Below are positions 40,199 through 50,423 of a DNA stretch of 64,000 nt, piece by piece. Location of the stretch: the NCBI GenBank assembly GCA_030323885.1, contig CM059186.1, positions 174,041,047 through 174,105,046 of the forward strand, written 5' to 3'. The position numbers and the translations under genes are program-made. The notes under the pieces are model-generated. The model had not been told where the DNA came from, did no database searches, and saw nothing but the letters and a program-made list of their open reading frames with translations. The first letter of the stretch is position 1. Each line of letters opens with the position of its first letter. This DNA comes from Branchipolynoe longqiensis. Taxonomy: Eukaryota; Annelida; Polychaeta; Phyllodocida; Polynoidae.

Positions 40199-40730
40199 TC
40201 TCCCTTTTTTTTTTATCGAAAAGATTGTTAACAACTGTGTTGACTTAATTCTACCAACGAATTTACAACCTGGTTTAAATTTGGTTAATATTTATATAGT
40301 CTGTTCTTTGAACTTTCTTCTCTGTGGTTATATTTGCCCACATTCAATGTTCTTTAAACTTTGTAATAAGCGAGGTTCTTAACTAATCCTTAACTACCTT
40401 GGCAAGGGGAATCCAGACGTTCCCACTTCGTGACTTGCTATGCGTAGCTCATCACCTGACATGTCATACAAGATATTTCAACTACATTTGAATAACAGTA
40501 TTTCCTTTATGGAGAACATAACATACAATTTATACTTTTTTTTGTTTGTACATGACTCCATGTCTGTGTGCATGTCTGTATGCATGTAGCGGTTGTTGCG
40601 TTTTTATCGGTCATGGTTATTTGTCTTTTGGCATGTGGTATGTGTACGTGATCTAGATCACCTAGTCCATGGTCCATTGACTGCCATGTAGGCCAAGACA
40701 GTTACCTACTGCGGCTGGACCGACCTGTAC

Positions 40731-41257
40731 TTATGTAATACTCCCAAAATACTTTGGTTTGCGGGACACTCGTCCGGCTCTGGTTCTGTATTCATTTGTG
40801 TCACGTACGCTTCCATGTTCTGTTTTGTTTTTATTTTGTGTGCTGTTCGTACTAGGCACTTCGCCCTTTGGGCATGGAATTTTGAACAAATGAATGCGGT
40901 TTCTTTTTAGTATGTTTCCTGTCCTTGATTTAATTTGATAGTCTCGTGTACTTGGACAATTTATTTTTCTACTGTCCCAGCTTCCCATTTACCATCATAT
41001 GTTTTATATCTGACGTGATCTTTCACGTTTAATTGTCTGTGCGCTGTCGTTGCATGTTTATTATAATACTTTTGTTGTTTTGATTGTATTTCTCTGAACT
41101 CTTTGGCTTTTGACCCTTGTATTGTTGGTTTCAATTGGCTGGCCAGCGTTGGCAATTTCGACCCGAGCTTTCGGCTCATAAGTAATTGTGCTGGTGAGGC
41201 GTTCAACGTTAACAGTGTTGTATTTCTGAAATTCAGCAACGCTAAATTATAATCCAT
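40731..41257 (-). pseudogene. Third Gypsy, integrase C-terminus
   Basis: Two overlapping frames (41257-40961 and 40988-40731) carry LNASPAQLLMSRKLGSKLP, a basic KEFREIQSKQQKYYNKH segment and RAGRVSRKPKYFG. The frame switch lies in an A-run (GAAAAATAAA on the minus strand), where one missing A would explain it. Confidence 0.75.
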
Positions 41258-41280
41258 GTTATTTACTAGTGCTTTTTTGA

Positions 41281-42990
41281 TTAATTTCTTAATTGTTTGT
41301 ACTGCACGTTCAACTTGCCCATTGCTTTGAGGGTATGCGGGCTCGACATGATATGTATGAACCCATATCTACTTACAAACTCACCAAACTCATTGCTAGT
41401 GAACTGCGGACCATTATCCGACATTAATATTTTCGGTATTCCATGAGTCCCAAAAATTTCAGATAATGCTTTAATAATCGATGCTGATGTGGTTGTTTTC
41501 AATTCTCGGACTTCAGGGAACTTTGAATAATAATCAACAGTTATTAAATACATTTTCCGGTCAATTTCAAATAAGTCGGTTCCAACTTTCATGAACGGGT
41601 GTTTTGGTATTTCATGAGATACCATTGGCTCGGCATGCGGATTATTCCGATACTGCTGGCATGTTACGCATTTACTGACTTGGTCTTCTATTTGTTTGCT
41701 CATTCCAGGCCAGAATACATGGTCTCGGGCCAACTGTTTGCATTTGATAATGCTCATATGGGTCTCATGGATTAAATCTAGAGTTATCTTTTGCAATGTT
41801 TTTGGTATAATGAGTTGACTACATCTTAATAGGACTTGATCACTCATAGTTATCTCCTCTTTAAACATATAAAACAGTTTCACCTCTGCTTGCATGTGTT
41901 TGTTGTTCGCTGGCCAACCTAATCTTACCAACTGCATCACTTCTTGAAGTGTTGCATCTGTTGCTGTTTCTAGCTGTATGCGTCGTAGCATGTCGCTCGA
42001 CACATTTACACTTGCGATCGACAAAGTGTTGTCGAACAGATCATGGGGTGTGGTGTTGTCAGTGTGCGCTCTGGACAAGGCATCTGCAAAATACATGTGA
42101 CATCCATTAACATGTTTTAATATCAAGTTGTAATTTTGGAGGCGCATCCTCATGCGCTGTATACATGCAGACAATAAATGTAACGGTTTAGCCATGATGT
42201 TGACCAAAGGTTTATGGTCTGTTTCGATAATGACCTGTTTACCATAGACATATTCGTGGAACTTGACACAACCAAAACAAATCGCCAACAATTCCTTTTC
42301 AATGACTGCATAATTTGCCTGCGTCTCATCAAGCGCTTTAGATGCCATGGCCACAGGCTTATTATTCTGGAACATAGTTGCGCCCAGTCCAGATTTGGAC
42401 GCGTCTACTTGAATGGTTACCGTTTCATTGACATTGTAATACTGTAAGACTGGAGCTGTAACGAGTAATTTCTTTAACAATTTGAACGCTACCTCCTGCT
42501 CATGTTGCCAGTGCCAGGCTGACCCTTTTTCTAATACTGTACGGAGTGGTTTTGTTATTTCTGAGAATTTCGGGATAAACTTGCTGACATACCCGACCAT
42601 CCCCAGAAACCTTTGTATTCCAGCCTTGTCAGTGGGGCTGGGCATCTCTACAATAGCCTGCACTCTGTCAGCATTTGGCTTCAGCCCGTCTTGAGTTAAA
42701 ACATGTCCGACATAATTGACTTGCGTTTTACATATTTTTGATTTCTTCGGATTTAACTTCAAGTTCGCCTGTCTTGCTCTTTGAAACACCCTTTCTAAAT
42801 TCCTGTTATGCTCCTCTATCGTTTTGCCATAAATTAATATGTCGTCTGTAACTACGTTGACACCTGGCAAATCTTTTAGTATGTCATTCATTTCATTTAT
42901 GAATATGTCGCCAGCAGTTTTGATACCGAATGGAAGTCGCGTGTAACGGTACCTACCCCATGGTGTATTGAAGGTACACAGTTCTGAACT
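41281..42990 (-). CDS. Third Gypsy, RT-RNase H-integrase
   Basis: RT: TPWGRYRYTRLPFGIKTAGD, VVTDDILIYGKT (both catalytic Asp present), RFLGMVGYVSKFIPKFSEIT. RNase H: VDASKSGLGATMFQNN, VIEKELLAICFG, ALSRAHTDN. Integrase: HETHMSIIKCKQLARDHVFW, CVTCQQYRNN, VDYYSKFPEV, LMSDNGPQFTSNEF. The frame is continuous with the upstream 43845-42991 except for one TAG at 42991-42993. It shifts near 41345 in a C-run just before the last acidic residue of integrase. Confidence 0.85.
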   Translation of the reverse strand, partial: SSELCTFNTPWGRYRYTRLPFGIKTAGDIFINEMNDILKDLPGVNVVTDDILIYGKTIEEHNRNLERVFQRARQANLKLNPKKSKICKTQVNYVGHVLTQDGLKPNADRVQAIVEMPSPTDKAGIQRFLGMVGYVSKFIPKFSEITKPLRTVLEKGSAWHWQHEQEVAFKLLKKLLVTAPVLQYYNVNETVTIQVDASKSGLGATMFQNNKPVAMASKALDETQANYAVIEKELLAICFGCVKFHEYVYGKQVIIETDHKPLVNIMAKPLHLLSACIQRMRMRLQNYNLILKHVNGCHMYFADALSRAHTDNTTPHDLFDNTLSIASVNVSSDMLRRIQLETATDATLQEVMQLVRLGWPANNKHMQAEVKLFYMFKEEITMSDQVLLRCSQLIIPKTLQKITLDLIHETHMSIIKCKQLARDHVFWPGMSKQIEDQVSKCVTCQQYRNNPHAEPMVSHEIPKHPFMKVGTDLFEIDRKMYLITVDYYSKFPEVRELKTTTSASIIKALSEIFGTHGIPKILMSDNGPQFTSNEFGEFVSRYGFIHIMSSPHTLKAMGKLNVQYKQLRN

Positions 42991-43845
42991 CTATTTGTTT
43001 AATTTAATTTGCCAATAACCGCTGTTGGCATCTAATACCGAAAAATATTTTGCCCCTGCGGTTCTAGCAATTACTTCTTCGATGGTTCTAGTGGGATATG
43101 GCGTGCGCAATATGGCCGCATTTAATTTTGTTGGGTCGAGGCATACCCAAATTTTATTTGGCTTTCTAACGACGGTTATAGAACTAACCCATGGAGTAGG
43201 TTTCAATTGCGGTACAATTACACCTAACTTTATCATTCTATCTAACTCATCTTTTACTTTGTTAGATACCGCGTGCGGAATATGGCGTGGCGGATCAACT
43301 GCTGGCGTTACATTGTTATCGATAAATATATTTGCATTTGTTTTTATCGTTCCTAAACCTTCAAATATATCATTGTATTTCTTAACCAAATTGTTCGCGT
43401 CCTTGTCGACCATGTGTAGCTCATCTGTCGCAGCAGCCCGCATCCTTTTCACTCGGTTGGTTTTCAGTTGTTGCGTCGTCACCCGCTTGATGCCACCTCG
43501 GCATCCTCGCTTGACCAAATCGAGCTGCACGCATGCGTCCTTTCCCAGAATGGCCGTGCCGCTCGTTGTTACTTGGAAACACATGTCGAATCCATCGACA
43601 TCGACATGTATTTCACCCTCCGTAATGATTCTTTCTCCCGAGTAGGTTATTAGGCAACTTGTTGACGGATGTAGCACTGTATTTTGTAGCCTCATGTACA
43701 TGCTTTTCGGTATGATGTTAGCCTGCGACCCGGTGTCAAGTTTGAAATTTATCTGTTCATTTTGCACTATGATTTTTTCGAACCACAACTGTTTTTTGTT
43801 TTCACCCGAACATTCCACTTCACCGATGTACAGGTCTTCACTGTC
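42991..43845 (-). CDS. Third Gypsy, protease and RT N-terminus
   Basis: Protease with LDTGSQANIIPKSMY, CLITYSGERIITEGEIHVDV and AILGKDACVQLDL, then FEGLGTIK, DPPRHIPHAV, TPWVSSITVVRKPNK and VCLDPTKLNAAILRTPYP. It ends at the in-frame TAG at 42991. The upstream (higher) edge is the DIRS insertion at 43846; beyond it Gag resumes at 49537. Confidence 0.85.
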   Translation of the reverse strand, partial: DSEDLYIGEVECSGENKKQLWFEKIIVQNEQINFKLDTGSQANIIPKSMYMRLQNTVLHPSTSCLITYSGERIITEGEIHVDVDGFDMCFQVTTSGTAILGKDACVQLDLVKRGCRGGIKRVTTQQLKTNRVKRMRAAATDELHMVDKDANNLVKKYNDIFEGLGTIKTNANIFIDNNVTPAVDPPRHIPHAVSNKVKDELDRMIKLGVIVPQLKPTPWVSSITVVRKPNKIWVCLDPTKLNAAILRTPYPTRTIEEVIARTAGAKYFSVLDANSGYWQIKLNK

Positions 43846-43911
43846 ATTATAATGGTAATTAGGCCACGAGGCCAACCGCTATAGGATAGTGTATCAATCG
43901 AGCTCTCGTCA
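43846..43911 (+). repeat. DIRS left inverted terminal repeat
   Basis: From ATTATAATGGTAATTAGGCC to GAGCTCTCGTCA. It is the inverse of 49432-49497 with several differences (for example GGCC-ACGAGGCC here against GGGGCC on the right). Confidence 0.9.
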
Positions 43912-44538
43912 CTTTTGGATTAGCTATCGAGAGAGCAACACGTCTTAGGGCGCTCCGCCGCTTAGGACGCCCTAACGGTAAGTAATGAGCCGTGGGAAGA
44001 CAGCCGGCCGTTAGCGGCAACTTCACACGGAGACCTGGGGTACCGCGGGACGGCTCCGCCTGCCCGGGGCACCCCAGCCACCTCTACGCGGTCGCGTGGT
44101 AGAGTTGCCTTGGCACTCACCAGAGGTTGGTTCTGAGAACGTAAGCTTACTAGGATTCAGATCCTCACTTCCCACCCCGGTCGGGGTTTAACAGGGAGAG
44201 TTCTGCTTAAGGGCGGAGTGGCGGCTGCCAGCTCCCACCCATCCCCGCGGGCAGGAAGCCCCATCCCCCCCCCCCACTCCCACCTCCACCAACCGCCGGG
44301 TAGGCGCGGAAGGGGCCGGGGGGGGGGGGGGGAGGAACGCACTAACCGACCTAAGGTCACGACTGGAGGTCACGACCGAGAGGCGAAGACCCAGGACACC
44401 TGGTGTCCAGAGGTCAGAGCACCATAATCGGGCTCAAAACCTTAATTAAATTAAGGTTAATAGCGTGAGCGACTCGGTAGAGCCTCACTAGAACCGGGTA
44501 TTAGGGAGGTTTACGTCATTCGGCTAAACTACCTCACC
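43912..44538 (+). other. DIRS 5' untranslated region
   Basis: GC-rich, with C- and G-runs at 44265-44335 and a palindromic TTAATTAAATTAAGGTTAA near 44443. No convincing ORF; the short frames are compositional. Confidence 0.5.
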
Positions 44539-46212
44539 ATGGCACATCGTATGTCTCGCACACCCTCGCCGACAGAGAATGACTACGACATGCGAGAAGA
44601 AGGAAACAGGGCAGCAAGTATGCTGACCACGTACATTGAGGTGGCGGAAAGACAGCGCACTACCTCGCCGAATGTAGCACTGTTTTGTACCTCTGCCACA
44701 TGAATCGGACAGGGACTCGGTGTCCGAGGTGGACCCTCTGGAGGTAGGGAACGCCACTCCTACCATGGACGAGAGGACAGATACGGCATCGGAAACAGAC
44801 AGCACGGGGAAAGGTGAACCGGCCGAGGGCACGGTGGTGAGAACGGACGGAGGAGGTATGAGGCTGGTGCTAGCCTCAACAGCACCGACATACACTCCAC
44901 CCCCGATGGGGGACCTGCACACCGGCCTACGGATGGTGGTAGCGGACCTAACCCAGACCTACAGCCCCCCACCAGATCCAGCTAGTGCAGATCAATGGCG
45001 AGGTGCGAGCTACGTACCAACGCCGGTGGCGGAGCTGGAGAGGCTGGAGGTCAGGAGAGCCGAATTACAAGCCGAAATAAGGGAAAGAAATGCCGGCTAC
45101 TCCATCAATTGGACGGAAGGTGGTTCCGTCACGGGAAGGGGTGACAGAGGCGGAACACCCACCCAGACACGGAGACAACAGAGTCCGAGGGCCTCGGCTT
45201 TTGCCCCACTAAGGTCAACTGGGGATAGGGGGGGAGCGAGCCCCCGGCCTACCCGGGACACACGCCCGAGCCGGAGAGCAGGAGAGTGCCACTACTGGCC
45301 CCAACGCCACGGGCGCCACCCGAGACGACCACACCCAAGCTTACCGGGACACGTGAGGTGAGGGAGAGGCAACCGATACCGACAGTAGCGGAGACGCACA
45401 CGGGAGGTTCATACCTAGAACAATTCCTGCCAACGGAGAAAGCGCCGTTGGACGCAGAAGGGGAGAAGCTAGCGGAAAGCAGGGCGAAACTAATAAACAC
45501 GCTATGGGAAAATCCGCTAAGCAGAACGGAAATTTCGGAGCTATACGGTACGCTCCCCAGACCAGCCAATGTAACCAGTCTACACAAAACAAGACTAAAG
45601 CCGGAGCTGGAACCAACCCTACCAGCAAGGGTGAGAGACAATGATACGGCACTGGCAGCGGCACAGTGGGGGGTACAGTTCGCAGCAAGACCGGTGGCGA
45701 CGGCACTGGATAACATAGAACGTGGAAAACCACTGGAAGTGAAGGAGATGGTGACGGCACTAGTAACAACACTGAAAGTACTGGCGCGCACTAATAACGC
45801 ACTACTGGGCCTGAGGAGGGACAATCTCAGACCGACCCTACTACCGCAAATAAGACCACTAGCAAAGAAGGATGGGGGTCAGGGCTTCCAATACCTACTA
45901 GGGGATGACCTTACAACACAAGTAACGAAGCTCGAGACCAACCAGAAAACGGCTAGTACACTGATACGAGGGTTTGGGATCAAACCAACCATGAGGAAGC
46001 CGGGAAACTTCAGAGGCGGCCAGGGGAGGGGCCGCCACCCACAACACCATCAACAATACGTCCCACGGCCAAGAGGGGAGGAGACGAGACAGCACCACGC
46101 CCCCAGGCAAAGTTCAGGCGCGCAGCCACGCCCCCACCGAGGGGGGCGGGGCAGAGGCAACAACAACAACAACAATGCCAACACCTATCGCGGCCGACAG
46201 TACAGGCAGTAG
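44539..46212 (+). CDS. DIRS ORF1, gag-like (two frame changes)
   Basis: Starts at ATG 44539 (MAHRMSRTPSPTENDYDMRE). The frame changes in a T4 run near 44690 and in a G7 run near 45230, and finishes in frame 45286-46212. The N-terminal half is acidic and disordered (Glu/Thr/Pro-rich). The C-terminal half has a conserved helical block with LINTLWENPLSRTEISELYG and WGVQFAARPVATALDNIERG, then a Gly/Arg/Asn/Gln-rich basic tail (GNFRGGQGRG and later GRGNNNNNN). It is likely the structural nucleic-acid-binding protein. Both shifts sit in homopolymers and may be sequencing artefacts. Confidence 0.7.
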
Positions 46213-46307
46213 ATGTAAGTAACAATCGTACTGAGTTCAAAGCAGGGGGTGTATCGCAAAATGCGGGTGAATGGGGAAGTATCACGAGTAATAAGTGGAT
46301 ACTCCAA

Positions 46308-48107
46308 ATGGTGAAGGGTGTAACCATTGAACTAGACAGCCTGCCAACACAATATGTAATACCGAGGTCAGACACCAAGGACAAAGGGGACATCTTAAAC
46401 ATAAAAATAAACGAAATGTTAAGACAAGGGGTGGTCGAGAGAGCGTCAGAGACAAGCAGAACATTCGTGTCACACCTTTTTCTGATACCCAAAAAAGGGG
46501 GAGAATTTAGACCCATCTTAAACCTCTCAAAATTGAATGAAAAAGTAACTTACAGGCACTTCAAGATGGAACAACTGAGAACAGTGATGCAATTGATACA
46601 CAAAGGGGCGTGGCTAGCGAGCATCGACATATCACAAGCATATCACAGCCTGATGATACGAGAGGCAGACAGGGACCTCTTACAATTTGTGTATAACAAT
46701 GAGAGGTATAGATTTAGAGTGTTACCCAATGGTCTGAGTTCAGGACCAAGAATCTTTACAAAGATAATGAAGACAGTGATGAGCCACCTCAGAGTAGAGT
46801 ACAACATAATGTTATGTTTCTACATAGATGACACAATAATAATGGGGAACAGCAAGGAGGAGGTGGTTAGAGCAGTGGATACCACGCTGAGACTACTGAG
46901 GAGACTGGGCTTCACCATTAATGAAGGAAAATCAGTGATCACACCAACACGCAAATTGACATTCCTAGGTTTTATAATAAACACAAATAACCTACGAGTC
47001 TCACTGCCTAAAGATAAGTACGAGGAACTCAAGTCACTCATTAAAGAGGTGCTGACAGCTAGAACAATAAAGACAAGATTGCTAGCGGGATTGGTAGGCA
47101 AAATAGTGGCGACAGATCCAGGAAACAGATGGGCACACATTAGATCAAAAACAATAGTAAGGGCCCTAAACTGGAACCTAAGAGAAGCAGGTGGAAGCTA
47201 TGAGGGAAAATGCACAATAACAAGGAGGGTGCGAGAGACTTTAGATTACTGGACGGAAAACGTCTCAGAGACGTACAGAGACTACACACAGAAGGCGGTA
47301 GACGTGTACTTCTACACAGATGCCTCAATGCAAGGGTGGGGATACTACGACCAAACCAACCACTTACATTATGGGGAACAGTGGGACGAGGTAGTAAGCG
47401 AGTCCACACACATAAACGTCTTAGAGTTAAGGGCCGTCAGAAGGATGTTACAACACCAAGGTGAGAAGTTGACAGGGAAGTACATAAGGGTGTACACAGA
47501 CAACACAACCACACTTGCATGTATTGAGAAAGGGGGCTCAGCCAGATCAAAACAATGCCACCAAGAAACAGAGGCTATCTGGGAGCTAGTAGAGGGACGA
47601 GACATTACAATGTCAATGAGATTCTGCCCGGGAATCAATAACACGGAGGCAGACAAGGCATCAAGAGCTTTCACGGACGCAGGGGAATGGGAGCTAAGTG
47701 ATGAGGTATTAAAGTATGTGTTTTGCAAACTAGGGACACCCGAGATAGACATGTTCGCCACGAGGTGGAACCGCAAAATGGTTAAATATATCTCACGGGA
47801 GTTTGAATTGACTGCACATGGCACCGATGCACTATCTATGAATTGGTCATATATTCATGGTTATTTCTTTCCACCATTCAGCCTGCTGTCGAGGGTCCTC
47901 ATCAAGATCAGAGAAGACAGGCCGAGAGGGATACTCATCATCCCGAACTGGCCAACCCAACCCTGGTACCCGTTACTCAAACAAGAACCGGGATTCACAG
48001 CCGGGATCGAGATCCCGGTGCAGGAAGGTACCCTGACCCAGGGAGGTCACAGAACCAAGGTATTCCCATTAGAAGGGAAAATGAGATTGCTAGCAATCGC
48101 ACTCTAG
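46308..48107 (+). CDS. DIRS reverse transcriptase-RNase H
   Basis: 599 aa, intact. RT motifs: FLIPKKGGEFRPILNLSKLN (about residues 65-85), LASIDISQAYHSLMI (motif A), RVLPNGLSSGPRIFTKIM (motif B), LCFYIDDTIIMGN (YIDD catalytic pair, about residue 175). RNase H: VYFYTDASMQGWGYY, INVLELRAVRRML, VYTDNTTTLACIEKGG and GINNTEADKASR, with the acidic residues in place. The C-terminal part has EIDMFATRWN and HGYFFPPFSLLSRVLIKIRE, a block found in DIRS-type proteins at the position sometimes described as methyltransferase-like. It ends six bases before the recombinase ATG. Confidence 0.9.
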   Translation: MVKGVTIELDSLPTQYVIPRSDTKDKGDILNIKINEMLRQGVVERASETSRTFVSHLFLIPKKGGEFRPILNLSKLNEKVTYRHFKMEQLRTVMQLIHKGAWLASIDISQAYHSLMIREADRDLLQFVYNNERYRFRVLPNGLSSGPRIFTKIMKTVMSHLRVEYNIMLCFYIDDTIIMGNSKEEVVRAVDTTLRLLRRLGFTINEGKSVITPTRKLTFLGFIINTNNLRVSLPKDKYEELKSLIKEVLTARTIKTRLLAGLVGKIVATDPGNRWAHIRSKTIVRALNWNLREAGGSYEGKCTITRRVRETLDYWTENVSETYRDYTQKAVDVYFYTDASMQGWGYYDQTNHLHYGEQWDEVVSESTHINVLELRAVRRMLQHQGEKLTGKYIRVYTDNTTTLACIEKGGSARSKQCHQETEAIWELVEGRDITMSMRFCPGINNTEADKASRAFTDAGEWELSDEVLKYVFCKLGTPEIDMFATRWNRKMVKYISREFELTAHGTDALSMNWSYIHGYFFPPFSLLSRVLIKIREDRPRGILIIPNWPTQPWYPLLKQEPGFTAGIEIPVQEGTLTQGGHRTKVFPLEGKMRLLAIAL

Positions 48108-48112
48108 GTGAG

Positions 48113-49072
48113 ATGTTTCAAGGAATGGGCATGTCGGAGGACACGGCGAGCACATTAACAGCTTCCTGGGCGAATGCCACGCAGAAACAATATACACTAG
48201 TACTGAACCGTTGGAACCGCCACTGCAATGACCAAGGTATTAGCCCTACTGAACCTACACTGAAGGAGGGGATCGAATACTTGCAAAAACTATTCGCAGG
48301 TGGGGCGGCACACACCACGATCAACACAGTTAAATCGTTGCTATCTACCTTCGTAACGGTGGGGGGGAAGCCCTTTGGGGAGCACCAGTTAGTGACTAGG
48401 CTCCTGAAAGGGATCGGGAATCTCAAACCCGCAACACCACGGTATGACAGGATGTGGGATCCAAAGACATTGCTGGATCTCCTCCAGAGCTGGGGACCTA
48501 CAAGAGAACTGGTAACAGACAGACTGAATAGGAGGACAGTATGTCTATTCCTATTAGCTACGGGACAAAGGCTGCAAGCCCTAGGTCTAATGCGGAGGGG
48601 GGACTTCATCTGGGAGGATGGGGTCTGTACAATAAGGTACACGACAAAGATGAAGTCGAACAATCCGGCTAAAAACCCACTGATTCTGAGGTTCCACGAA
48701 TATGGAGTGAAAGAACTCTGTGTGTATGAACACCTGAAATGGTACCTAGACCGGGCGGAGCTAAAAGGGGCACACCCGGCAGTCTTTGCAACCACCCGCA
48801 GCCCACATGTCCAGGCATCACAGGAAACCCTGACCAGATACGTGAGAGGCACACTGCAGGAGGCAGGGGTGGATATGACCACCTTCACACCTTACTCATG
48901 CAGGCATGCGAGCACGAGTGCAGCGACGAGGAGGCAGGTACCGCTGGCCACCATATTACAGGGCGCAGGTTGGACAGGTGATGGCACCTTCCAGAGATTC
49001 TATAACAGACCAGCCGCCAAAGATATGGAGGTGACAAACCTGATACCCGCCTTATGGGAGCAGGGACACTAA
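48113..49072 (+). CDS. DIRS tyrosine recombinase
   Basis: 319 aa from ATG 48113 (MFQGMGMSEDTASTLTASWA). The frame is open further upstream, overlapping RT, so translation by frameshift is possible. N-terminal SAM-like domain: YTLVLNRWNRHCNDQGI and TINTVKSLLSTFV. Catalytic domain: FLLATGQRLQALGLMRRGDF (first Arg), PYSCRHASTSAATRR (second Arg; the usual His of HxxR is Tyr here), and AGWTGDGTFQRFYNR (nucleophilic Tyr). It integrates the circular or linear DNA product. The His-to-Tyr change may weaken activity or may be tolerated. Confidence 0.9.
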   Translation: MFQGMGMSEDTASTLTASWANATQKQYTLVLNRWNRHCNDQGISPTEPTLKEGIEYLQKLFAGGAAHTTINTVKSLLSTFVTVGGKPFGEHQLVTRLLKGIGNLKPATPRYDRMWDPKTLLDLLQSWGPTRELVTDRLNRRTVCLFLLATGQRLQALGLMRRGDFIWEDGVCTIRYTTKMKSNNPAKNPLILRFHEYGVKELCVYEHLKWYLDRAELKGAHPAVFATTRSPHVQASQETLTRYVRGTLQEAGVDMTTFTPYSCRHASTSAATRRQVPLATILQGAGWTGDGTFQRFYNRPAAKDMEVTNLIPALWEQGH

Positions 49073-49248
49073 AATGTAATGACATTATACTATCCAAGAA
49101 ACCCGTTGAGGTACGCATGTAATAGACAGCTTGAGAGCTACGGTAAAAATAAAACGAAATAAAAAGCAATAGGCAACACTGTTGACTTGTCCATTTATTT
49201 ACCAGGAAAAGAAGGACCAATCCAGGCGCACAGCAGCAATACAAAGTA

Positions 49249-49354
49249 GCGGTTGGCCTCGTGGCCTAATTACCATTATAATGTTAAATTCTGCTATTAA
49301 CATGCAGCAGAATAAGTATTATTATGGTAAAATAAGGCCACGAGGGGCCAACGG
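49249..49354 (+). repeat. DIRS internal complementary region
   Basis: 49249-49282 is the inverse of the extreme left end (GCGGTTGGCCTCGTGGCCTA to ATTATAAT). 49283-49354 is the inverse of the extreme right end (GTTAAATTCTGCTATTAACA to GGGGCCAACGG). Read on the minus strand it spells right end joined to left end, i.e. the circle junction, without gap. The second part pairs with 49465-49536 over 72 bp and appears perfect by eye. Confidence 0.9.
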
Positions 49355-49431
49355 CCCACCCTAGAGGTATATACATAGATATAAACCCACCCTAGAAACA
49401 CCTGCACGCCGGGATTGGTAACTACAAATAA

Positions 49432-49536
49432 TGACGAGAGCTCGATTGATACACTATCCTATAGCCGTTGGCCCCTCGTGGCCTTATTTTACCATAATAA
49501 TACTTATTCTGCTGCATGTTAATAGCAGAATTTAAC
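49432..49536 (+). repeat. DIRS right inverted terminal repeat
   Basis: From TGACGAGAGCTCGATTGATA to GCAGAATTTAAC. It extends about 39 bases beyond the part shared with the left ITR, as in DIRS1, where left and right ends differ in length. Confidence 0.9.
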
Positions 49537-50394
49537 ATCATCCTCTTCTTCTTCTTGCGACATTTCTTTGTGTAGGTCATCAACTTCTACTTCATTCACA
49601 TGTGTTCTATTTCCACTTTTCGCTCTGCACACTTTTTGAAAATGCCCAATTTTGTTACAATAAAGGCATGGATTGTCCCTGGCTGGGCATTGGTTCACTG
49701 GATGGTTATATCCACATTTGTTGCATTGTACTTTCGGCTGTGTGTATCTTGGTGTCCGCTCTGAGTTTGTGCGAGCATGTGGTGTTTTTGACGCGTACTG
49801 ACCCTGCATGGCGGCCGGTCATTTTTTCATGAAATCTACACTTTCATTGTGACTACTTGTAGTGTCCGTTAGCTGTGCATGACTATTTTCGCTGAGTCTA
49901 CACATATCTCGGCATTGGTCTAGTTGTAAATTAGGGGTCTGCAGCAGTTTATCGCGTAACTTGCGGTCTCTCACACCACACACCAACCTATCGCACAACA
50001 TAGAATCTTCGAGTTTGCCGTAGTCACACAGATGTATTCTATGTTCTAGTTCACGAATGTACGTGTCGATGCTTTCATGATTTTGGTTATAGGAGTTGAA
50101 CTGATATCTGATAACCGTAATGTTTGTATGCCCCGTACAATACCTTTCAAACGCGTTGACTAAAGGTGTTATCTTGTCTTGTTCGTCTTCATCGAATTTA
50201 AAGTTCAAGTGTAGTTTCTGGGCCTCCTTGCCCGCCACGTGCAGGAATACGCAACATTGTATCTTTTCCGTTTTGTTTGCTGCTCCTGATGCTACTGCAT
50301 ATATATTATATGAGTGCAACCACGACCTCCAGTTCAAGGCCAGGTTTCCTTCCAAACTCAGCGGACTTGGTGGTTTGAGCCCTGTGAACGCCAT
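49537..50394 (-). CDS. Third Gypsy, Gag
   Basis: Starts MAFTGLKPPSPLSLEGNLAL at 50394 with NWRSWLHSYNIYAVASG and VQCCVFLHVAGKEAQKLHLN. One TGA at 49819-49821 interrupts it in frame after ESVDFMKK. Beyond it in the same frame are two zinc knuckles (CNKCGYNHPVNQC and CLYCNKIGHFQKVC) and an acidic linker cut by the DIRS insertion at 49537. The in-frame stop lies where no Gag-Pol boundary is expected, so I read it as a point mutation. Confidence 0.85.
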
Positions 50395-50405
50395 TCTCGT
50401 CAGTT

Positions 50406-50423
50406 CTTTTGCCTCTGACACCA
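50406..50423 (-). promoter_or_regulatory. Primer-binding site, third Gypsy
   Basis: TGGTGTCAGAGGCAAAAG follows the 5' LTR on the minus strand. The same first ten bases occur in the other two Gypsy copies. Confidence 0.7.

Larger units (their letters stand above)
43846..49536 (+). mobile_element. Complete DIRS element with ITRs and internal complementary region
   Basis: About 5.69 kb. The left ITR is 43846-43911, the right ITR 49432-49536 and the internal complementary region 49249-49354. ORFs: gag-like (44539-46212), RT-RNase H (46308-48107), tyrosine recombinase (48113-49072). No target duplication: outside the element the Gypsy reads CACTGTC...ATCATCC, and joining the flanks keeps the Gag-protease frame in either reading of three ambiguous bases. 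The layout is that of DIRS1-like elements, which integrate through a recombinase rather than an integrase. Confidence 0.9.

Noticed and set aside
49809..49825. Stop-codon readthrough signal in the third Gypsy Gag
   Set aside because: The TGA precedes the zinc knuckles rather than protease, and the other two Gypsy copies have no stop there.
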